Assembly (NCBI GenBank): GCA_905221605.1
Contig: CAJNDS010001001.1
Location: 1,617,792 to 1,681,791, forward strand
Direction of reading: 5' to 3'
DNA length: 64,000 nt
Source: Symbiodinium natans
Lineage: Eukaryota; Sar; Dinophyceae; Suessiales; Symbiodiniaceae
Positions 38,646 to 46,666 of this stretch are shown piece after piece. The notes under the pieces were generated by a model. The model did no database searches, had not been told where the DNA came from, and saw only the letters and a list, made by a program, of their open reading frames with translations. The position numbers and the translations under genes are program-made. Numbering within the stretch: the stretch's first letter is position 1; each line of letters starts with the position of its first letter.

Positions 38646-40484
38646 ATGAATGAAGCCGGAGCGCAACCACATGAAAAAGCCACGCGAGTGCAAATGATTT
38701 CCTCATCAGTTTCAGTGGAATATCACCCGGACGATCAAATCTTCTTGGTACATCGTCTCCCTGATGGTTCAGAGAAACGGGAACTCACCACGTCCATGAT
38801 TGTTGATGCGATGTTCGAGGTTAAGAAACGCGCTGCAGTGTCCAACTTATCTGACATTAGTCAAATTACAGGCACAGCGCCCGCAGGACCCATCAAAGAG
38901 GAGGAGGTTGATTATTCCAGTCTGGAATGGGGTGACATGGATCCAAACTATCGGCGGGAACTCGAGAAACGTCCTGAAGTTAAGGCAGCTCTTCAACGAT
39001 TCAAGCGGCAATCAAAGGCTGCACGGCTCACGCCGTCAGGAGAGTTTATGGAGTTTCATACAGCCGAAATTCCCGCGCCCGACAACCCGCCTACTCTGGC
39101 TGAGGATTTCAAGCAGAGGGAAATGACCGGGGACACATTGGACTCTGCAATCAAATTTTATCATGAGCGTCATGTGCAGCCCAGTTTCAACATGTTAGCG
39201 GATGCCGTGACGGCTATGTCCAATCGGAAGGCGCCATGCGTGCTACAAGCTTTGAATTTACACCAGATGCAGTTGAGTAACCTTGAGGGCGAAATCTGCC
39301 AACGCACGGTTCTCTTGCATAACATCCCTCCGTTCGCGAATTATTCTTCCATACAGGGAAACCTGCAGTTCCTGTGCGGGGTGGCTGGTCTGGATTTTCA
39401 CCATGCAGTCCAATCTTGCTCAACCCACATTCTCTCCCCGAATGCCGCGATCCTGAGGGTTGTCTTTTTGCAAATGCAGGGAAGCCGCGAGTTTGTCATT
39501 GCTTTTCGGAAAGGCGCAAGGTACTGGCGAGACTACCAGGACCGGGGCAATGATCGAAAGATACGAGTTGAGAAAGATGTTCCTTTCTCAACTCGTTTGG
39601 AGAGGCAGCCGTATTATGCCTTGCTGGACATGCTTTCGGACATTTCTCCACCTCCTTATGGCTCCACCTCCTTCCGTACAGATTTGTCCTCCCTGCAGAT
39701 AAAAACCCCGGAGGAGTGTGATGAGGATATGGTCTTGGCGCAGGTTGTTTACCTTCCTTTCCGAGGGGAGTTTCGATGCATTCTGCTTGTCCAGCCCGAT
39801 CTTGTGACCTCGCTACAGTCATCCTTTGGACGTCATTTCAATGAGCGCATGATGAGTACACTCATACTCCTGCAGGCAATTACTCACGCCAGCACACACA
39901 CAACCACACTGGCTCGATTCCATCACACATCATCATTCGACTACTCCAATGTCGGCCCAGAGGAGGCCTTCCACATGTTCCCGTATTCTATCGAGCACAA
40001 TGTTCTGGACCCCGCGCTGGCAGATAAGTTGAGGACAGACCCCGGATTTATTCACAAGGGGTATGGAGGGCTGGGTCAGGTCGTCAATTCCGCGCAGTTT
40101 GCTCGCGGCACCAACCCTGCAGACTACGGGCCGGGTGTGGGATCTCATGGTGGAGACAAGCGCAAGGGTTACGCGAAGGGTAAAGGGAAGAGCGGCAAAG
40201 GAAGAGGCAGCTCCACTTTTCATGATCCGCAGATGCGAGACAGGGATGTGGACATGGAATTCCAGGGCTCTCGAGATAACCGCAGACGAGCCAGCAATCA
40301 TCGGGAGGAGTATGATGAGGACTTTGGCTCAGACGAGCGGTTTTACCGACATCAAGATCGGAGAGGTTTCCGAGATGTTCGTGATGCTCGCAGAGATGTT
40401 CGTGATGATCGCCGCGACGTTCGGGATCGCAGCCCCTCCCAGCACAGGCAGCCCAGACGTTATCAATACCAGCGTGATTGGTGA
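38646..40484 (+). CDS. LINE ORF1 protein
   Basis: 612 residues. The N-terminal region is mixed and without a recognised fold. The centre (about 170-450) looks globular (LQFLCGVAGLDFHHAVQSCS, AFRKGARYWRDYQDRGND). The C-terminus is a basic RNA-binding type tail: GDKRKGYAKGKGKSGKGRG followed by Arg/Asp repeats (FRDVRDARRDVRDDRRDVRD). ORF1 proteins of LINEs bind element RNA. No CCHC zinc knuckle is visible. It ends in TGA (40482-40484) followed by CTA, and the frame stays open into ORF2. Confidence 0.85.
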   Translation: MNEAGAQPHEKATRVQMISSSVSVEYHPDDQIFLVHRLPDGSEKRELTTSMIVDAMFEVKKRAAVSNLSDISQITGTAPAGPIKEEEVDYSSLEWGDMDPNYRRELEKRPEVKAALQRFKRQSKAARLTPSGEFMEFHTAEIPAPDNPPTLAEDFKQREMTGDTLDSAIKFYHERHVQPSFNMLADAVTAMSNRKAPCVLQALNLHQMQLSNLEGEICQRTVLLHNIPPFANYSSIQGNLQFLCGVAGLDFHHAVQSCSTHILSPNAAILRVVFLQMQGSREFVIAFRKGARYWRDYQDRGNDRKIRVEKDVPFSTRLERQPYYALLDMLSDISPPPYGSTSFRTDLSSLQIKTPEECDEDMVLAQVVYLPFRGEFRCILLVQPDLVTSLQSSFGRHFNERMMSTLILLQAITHASTHTTTLARFHHTSSFDYSNVGPEEAFHMFPYSIEHNVLDPALADKLRTDPGFIHKGYGGLGQVVNSAQFARGTNPADYGPGVGSHGGDKRKGYAKGKGKSGKGRGSSTFHDPQMRDRDVDMEFQGSRDNRRRASNHREEYDEDFGSDERFYRHQDRRGFRDVRDARRDVRDDRRDVRDRSPSQHRQPRRYQYQRDW

Positions 40485-40487
40485 CTA
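40482..40487 (+). promoter_or_regulatory. Candidate leaky stop, TGA CTA
   Basis: ORF1 stop TGA followed by CTA, in frame with ORF2. UGA-CUA is the best-known stop-codon readthrough context in eukaryotic RNAs. There are no further stops before the ORF2 ATG at 40509. Confidence 0.55.
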
Positions 40488-43400
40488 TATCTTTCGCTCA
40501 GTCTATGTATGCTCCTTTACAGCTTACCCGCACCTATGATGCAGATACGGTTAGATGCACCAGATACGGCTATGAGCATGCGGCTTCAGTCTAATGCGCT
40601 TGCACCTATGATGCAGATACGGTTAGGCGCGCCAAATACGGTTATTAGAGAACGGCTTCAGTCTTATGCACATACGGTTACGACAGTGAGGCTACTTGCC
40701 CTGGAGGGGCGGAGTGGTCAGCGCATTCGCACGCCCATCCTTTTTTCTGGCGCGGCGTGTAAATGGCACGCCGCGGCCACGCGGATCTCAGCAGCAACAC
40801 GCTCCGTTTGTTTGAATGATTACTGCTCTCGAAAGAAGCGAAACAGGATAATGCATTCTCTCCGCGGCAATTGGTACACAATCCGTGACTGGCAGAAGCC
40901 GCACTACAAATCGCGAATGTGGCAGACTTGTACTAATCTTTACAACGGAATGAAGGTGTTTAAGTTTGTTGAGTATTCTGACTGTTTTGAGGCTTTCGTC
41001 TATAGACGAGGTATATACTATGTCTTTTGTTCCGATTCGTATTCTTCTCCAAAGATGTATTACAGCCTACGGAAAGCGGTTACCTCCAGTCGGGGTGAGC
41101 CGGGATGCCGCCGTCGTCATGCTGATCCACTCCTCCATTCAGTTATCTCATCTCTTCGAGTTACGACGAGCGGCAGCGAAAACCGCAATGCTTTCGGGGG
41201 ACATAGTCATAGGGGTTTCCGCAGTGCGGAAGCAGTAGACAGAAGGCTACTGAAATACAGAAGCTCTCGAGCAGAGGCTAGAAGGTCATACCGTGCACAT
41301 TCCAAGGGCTGGGGTAATGGTAAGGCTGACCACCCCTTTTTGATGCCCCCCCCGCCACAGCCGCGTGCAGCAGTTTACGAACGAACTCGAAAACAGATCA
41401 AGCCTCATCAGCATCAAGCCAACAATGCGTCGCTTTGTCGACTCGTGTTGTCGTCGGCAGTCGCGCCTTGTAAGCTCTTTGCTCGGTCACTCCGCCTGGC
41501 GTCGTGGAACGTTGAGGGGCTTCGCGAGATTGCAAAATATGACCAAATCTTTTCCTTCATGCAGAAGCAATCGGTTCACTTGCTTGCAATGCAGGAAACA
41601 CACGCATCTAACCCCCAGGAGTTCTCTAAGTCAGGGTTTCTGGTCCTCCACAGTGCTGCCCCAACTTCGCCCAACCATGGTGTTGGGTTCATTGTTTCCC
41701 CTGAGCTCCGTCCGTACGTTAAGTCCTTCTTACCCATTAGCCCTCGGTTGTGCTCAGTCGAGATCAATACCTCTCCTAAACCACTTCTCGTTTACTGTGC
41801 TTATGCTCCTAGTTTAGTTCAGGATGCCGCAGAGGATGTACGCCGGAAGCGGGAATTCTGGGACATGTTCACTGAGCAATTGGTAGATGTCAGCTCGCCA
41901 GAAAACCTGTTGGTTATGGGAGACTTCAATTCTAGATTGGACCCTCAGCTCGACTCTACTGGAGTCCACATAGGGCCTACTGTGTGGGGTAAGAGGCTTT
42001 CCATTGACACTTCAGAACGAGATAATGCAATTCACTTGCTGGAAGTGTTACAGAGTTTTGATTTGAAACTCCCTCAAACGTTTATGCAAAATCGTCCTGC
42101 GCGTAGGGTTACGTACAAAGAAACCACATGCTCGGACCATTTTTTGGAGCGCCCGAATGTCTCAGAGTGGACCACATTGGACTATGTTATCACGGCCTTG
42201 GCGCCGGTTTTTGCCGTTGAAGACATTTCAAGTCACTTTCAACAAGCTGTGAATTCTCGGCACTTGCCCATAATTTGCTCCATTGGGGTCGCTCTCCCGG
42301 CGCGTCGACCCCCGCCCAGTACCCCACCGATGCCGGACTACACTCAAACCTCCCAGTATTATGACAAGTTGGAGTCTTCTCTTCTAAGTTTATGTAACCA
42401 TTCTTTCGATCCGGTAGCTTCGGTGGAAGGGCATGTGTTGGCTTACACAGATGGCTCTTGCCCCAATAACAGGGTGATCTCCCAGACGAACCCAGCGGGT
42501 TGGGGGTTTGTGGTCTCCCCCATTCTACTCACTTTTGCATTGCATCCCAAACCAACTTCGGATTGGATTACTTCCCATGGCAAAGTGAGAACGAACCCGG
42601 ATTTCCCGGAGTTCGCTGGGGCGGAGGTATCTTCCAACAATACTGCTGAGCTTCAGGCGCTTATTGAGCTTTTCGATTACTTGTTGTACTTTTCGGGCTT
42701 TCCGGAGGGACAAAGGATACATGTTTACACGGACTCTCAGTACGTTCTTGATATTTTACGTGCGCGCTCCCTGCCTGCTACGCACTACAGACTTATTTCC
42801 AGGCTCCAAAGGTATTGGGTCGCTATGCGCATTACGTTCAACGTTCATGTGGACAAGGTCCCCTCACACGTGGGCATACCCGGGAATGAGTATGCAGACC
42901 GAGTGGCCTACTCGGGAAATTTTTCGCTAGGACGTACAGGCCGTTTTTCGCAACCTCATTCCAGAAGTCTCAGGCCCCCAGAGTTCAATCCGGATCTGAC
43001 GAACTGGGATTCATTATCGGTACAAGAGCAGAACGTTTTCTTGCGTCAGGCAATTTCCGAAGCTAAGGAGCTTATTCCGGCCCTCCCTTTGACTCCGCAC
43101 AAACCATGGATTTCCAAAACAACTTTGGGACTCATCGCCGAATTGCGCGATGCTGGGGGACTCGCGCCGGAGGATGTTAAGGCCTTCAGAAAACGTATCA
43201 AGGCTTCTGCCAGGAAGGATAAAAAGACTTTTGTTCATACCCGGCTCTCCATAGACTATGAGAGCACGCCCACTCAATGGACAACTCTCCGCAACCTCCG
43301 GCGTGGATTCACGCCGAAACCTCCAGGCATCCGGGACACGAGTGGCAAACTCCGGCCTACCAAACAACGAGCGGAAGTTTTTCGAGAATATCTCGCAAAT

Positions 43401-45239
43401 CATGTTTGGAAGTGTGGGGAAGAGGTTTTCCAACCGCGCCCGCCCCTCCATCCGGTCATCCCTGAGATCTATCGGTTGTTCACGGAAGAGGACCTCTACC
43501 AGTGCCTCAAGGCGCTTCAAACCGGGAAGGCTCCGGGACCGGATGAAATTCCTGCAGAGCTCATCAAAAGGGCTCCTTATATAGTCCGTGTTTTCCTTTT
43601 GTCTCATTACAATAAATGCCTCACCTCTGCTTCTATCCCCGACGCGTGGCGCCTGTCAAATGTGGTCATGTTGGTTAAGGATGTGAAAAAAGACACACTG
43701 TCGCTTGACAACTACAGGCCTGTCTCACTCAGCGATTGTTTCTACAAAATATACGCCTCTTTATTACAGAAACGTCTGGCTTTCTACATTGACCCACGAA
43801 TTCGGGATTCTCAGTTTGGATTTAGGCGGGGCCGCTCAGCAGCGCAACCTATACATATTCTTCGACGATTGATTGAAACTCACGAACGGCAAGTCTCGCC
43901 GTTGCATGTTCTTTTTCTGGACTGGTCCAAGGCCTTTGATTCTCTTTCTTTTGCTGCGATTGAGCAGTCTTTGGTGAGGCTTGGCGTCCCTGACCCCTTT
44001 GTACGGGCTGTAATGTCCATCTACCAGTCGCCGCAGTTTCGAGTTCGTGACTCGGGCTGCATATCGCAGCAGGGCTCGCAGTCGCGTGGCGTGCGCCAGG
44101 GGTGTCCTCTCTCACCTTATCTTTTTGATGTTGTGCTCACGTGCTTGTTCCACGATGTCGAGTGTTCTTACGAGCGCCAGTTTGGGGTACTTACAGGTGT
44201 TCTTAATATCCCTTCGCGCCTTTGGGACCTCGAGTATGCCGATGATACAGTTCTGCTCTCACGTTCATCTCTTCAACTCACGCGGCTTCTGCATCTTTTA
44301 CAGCATCATGCTTTGCAGTTTGGTCTGCAGCTCAATCTCGATAAATGCAAGCACTTGCAGCTTCACTCGGAAAACCGCGTTTCTTATGCCCCCGATCCGG
44401 GCGCCGATTGTAGCTGCAGTTGTTGCAACGGCGGGCGCCGTGCAGCGACAGAGTACGTTCCGCTAGCGGAGGAGGTGAAATATTTAGGCATATTTCTTGA
44501 TGCTACCTGCAACAGTAGGAGTACCACCAGTAAAAGGATTTCCAGGGCAGTACACGCTTCCAAGCTGCTAAAGCCTTTCTTCACGCATGCTGGCCTCCCG
44601 ACAAAATGGAAGCTCACCGTGTACAAGTCTATCATTCTGTCAATTTTGGCATATGGCATGGAATCATGTTGTCCTGCACCCTCTCAGCAAGGCAGAGTTG
44701 ACTCTCTTCACTTTAAAAATTTGCGTAGGATTTTTCGTGTGAAGTCTTCTTATTATCATCGGGTTTTACAACCGTCGGAGGCTCCTTGTTCCAATGAATA
44801 CTTGTCGGAACGTGCAAATGCCTTCACAGTACTTCCCACTCCGTCGCAGCAGTTCTCTTTTAACAGGCTAAAGCTTCTTGGCCACATTCTCCGTCACCCT
44901 GATACATATGAGGCGACCAGTACTTTTATGCAGTCGAAAGCGTATCGCTTCATCAGCGGAGGGAACAGATCGGGTCGGCCCAGCTTGCACTGGGCGGAAG
45001 TTGCTATGACCGAAGCGTATATGCGGCTACAACATGCAGATACGGATAAGACCCCGGCAGTGGCTGAGATTCACCACCCCTACTGGAGTATCCCGTCGCA
45101 ACAGTTGGTGAAACAGATGCATTCCGCGAGCAGTCTCCCCGGTATGGACAACACTAGGCTCTTCAGACGAATCAACCCAGTCGCTCAAGATAGACATCTC
45201 TGGCAACAGATTACCAAACCTACAAGACAAGTTCGCTGA
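40485..45239 (+). CDS. LINE ORF2: endonuclease - RNase H - reverse transcriptase
   Basis: The first ATG is at 40509 (1576 residues); the frame is open from the ORF1 stop. Residues here count from that ATG. A 70-bp sequence is repeated twice at the start (40532-40675; PMMQIRLDAPDT and PMMQIRLGAPNT). An AP-like endonuclease at about 328-590 shows SWNVEG, MQETH, MGDFNSRLD, LDYVITAL and SRHLPI. RNase H at about 640-800 shows YTDGSCPNN, NNTAELQALIEL, YTDSQYVLD and SHVGIPGNEYADR. Reverse transcriptase at about 990-1290 shows APGPDEIP, NYRPVSLSD, FGFRRGRSA, LDWSKAFDSL, GVRQGCPLSPYLF and EYADDTVLL. The C-terminal region ends without a clear zinc knuckle. RNase H before RT is unusual; LINEs I know carry it after RT. 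Confidence 0.93.
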   Translation, partial: LYLSLSLCMLLYSLPAPMMQIRLDAPDTAMSMRLQSNALAPMMQIRLGAPNTVIRERLQSYAHTVTTVRLLALEGRSGQRIRTPILFSGAACKWHAAATRISAATRSVCLNDYCSRKKRNRIMHSLRGNWYTIRDWQKPHYKSRMWQTCTNLYNGMKVFKFVEYSDCFEAFVYRRGIYYVFCSDSYSSPKMYYSLRKAVTSSRGEPGCRRRHADPLLHSVISSLRVTTSGSENRNAFGGHSHRGFRSAEAVDRRLLKYRSSRAEARRSYRAHSKGWGNGKADHPFLMPPPPQPRAAVYERTRKQIKPHQHQANNASLCRLVLSSAVAPCKLFARSLRLASWNVEGLREIAKYDQIFSFMQKQSVHLLAMQETHASNPQEFSKSGFLVLHSAAPTSPNHGVGFIVSPELRPYVKSFLPISPRLCSVEINTSPKPLLVYCAYAPSLVQDAAEDVRRKREFWDMFTEQLVDVSSPENLLVMGDFNSRLDPQLDSTGVHIGPTVWGKRLSIDTSERDNAIHLLEVLQSFDLKLPQTFMQNRPARRVTYKETTCSDHFLERPNVSEWTTLDYVITALAPVFAVEDISSHFQQAVNSRHLPIICSIGVALPARRPPPSTPPMPDYTQTSQYYDKLESSLLSLCNHSFDPVASVEGHVLAYTDGSCPNNRVISQTNPAGWGFVVSPILLTFALHPKPTSDWITSHGKVRTNPDFPEFAGAEVSSNNTAELQALIELFDYLLYFSGFPEGQRIHVYTDSQYVLDILRARSLPATHYRLISRLQRYWVAMRITFNVHVDKVPSHVGIPGNEYADRVAYSGNFSLGRTGRFSQPHSRSLRPPEFNPDLTNWDSLSVQEQNVFLRQAISEAKELIPALPLTPHKPWISKTTLGLIAELRDAGGLAPEDVKAFRKRIKASARKDKKTFVHTRLSIDYESTPTQWTTLRNLRRGFTPKPPGIRDTSGKLRPTKQRAEVFREYLANHVWKCGEEVFQPRPPLHPVIPEIYRLFTEEDLYQCLKALQTGKAPGPDEIPAELIKRAPYIVRVFLLSHYNKCLTSASIPDAWRLSNVVMLVKDVKKDTLSLDNYRPVSLSDCFYKIYASLLQKRLAFYIDPRIRDSQFGFRRGRSAAQPIHILRRLIETHERQVSPLHVLFLDWSKAFDSLSFAAIEQSLVRLGVPDPFVRAVMSIYQSPQFRVRDSGCISQQGSQSRGVRQGCPLSPYLFDVVLTCLFHDVECSYERQFGVLTGVLNIPSRLWDLEYADDTVLLSRSSLQLTRLLHLLQHHALQFGLQLNLDKCKHLQLHSENRVSYAPDPGADCSCSCCNGGRRAATEYVPLAEEVKYLGIFLDATCNSRSTTSKRISRAVHASKLLKPFFTHAGLPTKWKLTVYKSIILSILAYGMESCCPAPSQQGRVDSLHFKNLRRIFRVKSSYYHRVLQPSEAPCSNEYLSERANAFTVLPTPSQQFSFNRLKLLGHILRHPDTYEATSTFMQSKAYRFISGGNRSGRPSLHWAEVAMTEAYMRLQHADTDKTPAVAEIHHPYWSIPSQQLVKQMHSASSLPGMDNTRLFRRINPVAQDRHLWQQITKPTRQVR

Positions 45240-45291
45240 TGCTGCTTTGGTTGATGGGCAAACACCGCTTGCCTTGCACTTGAAAAAAAAA

Positions 45292-45304
45292 ATCATAGGG
45301 GGTA
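45292..45304. repeat. LINE target site duplication, right copy
   Basis: ATCATAGGGGGTA, identical to 38585-38597. Confidence 0.93.
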
Positions 45305-45576
45305 CTATAAGCCTTACTGTACTAGAATCCCTATTAAGGAGCTGTTCGTACAAGGGGGAACATCCCAAGCAAGATGCCAACATGGTGGGATGTGTTCTCA
45401 AAATGGGGATGCGTAGGGTTGAAAGAGTTTACAAGGAGGGGGGGGGGGGGTTGGAAACGAAAGAACAACAAACTGGACAGTCGTGTAAAATACCGTTCTG
45501 TAAATCATATGTAGAAAGTGCTTTGAAGCTGACTCATGCTTGACTCCATAAGCAAAGTTCCTGTCGTAGCTTCCTA

Positions 45577-45850
45577 AACCCTAAACCTTAGACCCTAAGC
45601 CCCAAACCCCAAACCCTAAACCCCAAACCCCAAACCCCAAAACCCTTAACCCATGCCAAGCCAGCCGAGGCCCGTCCCCGTCTTACCCAAGCACCGCCCT
45701 GGCACCGAAAGTGCCGAAGTCGCTGCGGAGCCAGGTGGCCGGAGGCATCAAAGAGTCGCCTGACTCCGTATGGTGTAGGGTTTGGGGTTTACGGTTTAGG
45801 GTTCGGGCTTAGGGTTTAGGAATGTTTGGGGTTTGGGGTTCAGGGGTTAG
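45577..45850. repeat. Inverted telomere-like tracts after the LINE
   Basis: CCCTAAA/CCCCAAA words at 45577-45655 and TTTAGGG/TTTGGGG words at 45775-45850. Between them, 45657-45770 has an open frame (MPSQPRPVPVLPKHRPGTES) that may be an unplaced exon. Confidence 0.8.
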
Positions 45851-45960
45851 GGAATTTTAGGGTGTTGAGGGTTCAAGGGCTCCAGTCAGTCCGGGCAACA
45901 AAGCGGGGTGGCGCAAGTCTGGGAGGAGTTGGTGGTCCTAATCCCTCGAAGCCCCAACCC

Positions 45961-46064
45961 TGGCATGTTCCCCCTTACATTCACAGTCCTTAAAAAAGAG
46001 ATTATCATGGGGGGGCTCTATAATCCCCATTAATGAGCTGTTTGTACAAGGGGGAACATCCCAA
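45961..46064. mobile_element. Family A inverted-repeat element (A3)
   Basis: Opens TGGCATGTTCCCCCTTACAT, closes CAAGGGGGAACATCCCAA, with interior GATTATCATGGGGGGGCTCT that resembles the LINE target sequence. Confidence 0.82.
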
Positions 46065-46082
46065 CTTGAAGCCTTAAACCCA

Positions 46083-46207
46083 GCAGTTCCAGGAGGCGCA
46101 TGGGTACATATAACTCTAAATTACAGGTCTACTTATAACCTACTTAGAGGACTTGGGGGACTTCGGGAAGTTTATAAGTACAGTTCTAATTGTGGTTACA
46201 AGTGCCT
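46083..46207. mobile_element. Family B element (B6), diverged
   Basis: CAGGAGGCGCATGGGTAC at the left and GGTTACAAGTGCCTT at the right, with inner CTACTTATAACCTACTTA and TATAAGTACAGTTCTAATT. Confidence 0.55.
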
Positions 46208-46239
46208 TAAACCCTAAACCCTAAACCCCAAACCCTAAA

Positions 46240-46620
46240 CCCTATAACCTCCATTCGGGCGCAAAATTCTGCCTTTCGGTCTTCAGGCGCCTGAACCTTG
46301 TTGCGGGCGAATTTTATGTCTGCAGGCGGAACTTGCCGTAAATTTTAGCTTAGGATATTTGCAGGCTGGACAACAATCGCAAACGCCGCAATGGCACGGG
46401 CGGATTTGCCCAAGCTTCGGGCAGATTTAAGCAAGCTTCGGGCGGATTTTCCCGGAGGGTGTGATCATCAGCTGCGTGAGTATTCTTTTGTTTGAAATCG
46501 GCTTCGGGCAATTTTCAAAAACAGAGGCGGAATTTCATCCCTCAGGCAGAAAGCAGAGACAACATAGCCTCAGGCTGAATTTTGTGCCTGCGGAGGTTGC
46601 AGGTATAAACCCTCAACCCT
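46240..46620. other. No gene recognised; repeated GGGCGGATTT words
   Basis: Contains scattered related words (CAGGCGGAA, GGGCGGATTT, AAGCTTCGGGC) that suggest a decayed tandem repeat. No coding segment recognised. Confidence 0.4.
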
Positions 46621-46666
46621 AACGGGGAACTTCCCAACTTGAAGGCCTAAACCCAGAGCAGTTGAG

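Larger units (their letters stand above)
38598..45292 (+). mobile_element. Complete non-LTR retrotransposon (LINE)
   Basis: 6.7 kb element bounded by an exact 13-bp target site duplication (38585-38597 and 45292-45304; the first A of the right copy could be poly(A)). It has a very short 5' region (48 bp), ORF1, ORF2, a 43-bp 3' untranslated stretch and a ten-A tail (45283-45292). Both ORFs are open over their full length, so the copy looks recent and possibly active. It sits between the desulfurase-like and TtcA-like genes, on the same strand. Confidence 0.93.
38419..45368. mobile_element. Family A element (A2) split by the LINE and by an array
   Basis: The left end TTGGGATGTTCGCCCGTATA (38419) and the right end AAGGGGGAACATCCCAA (to 45368) match family A termini. 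The left half is interrupted by a TTTAGGG tract (38442-38510) and other sequence. The middle (ATTATCATAGGGGGTA) is cut by the LINE. Confidence 0.65.

Noticed and set aside
40509-40530. Separate start of LINE ORF2 as the only expression route
   Set aside because: Possible, but the open frame from TGA CTA makes readthrough equally plausible; I kept both.
43014-43607. Minus-strand frame of 197 residues inside the LINE
   Set aside because: Shadow of ORF2; no independent support.
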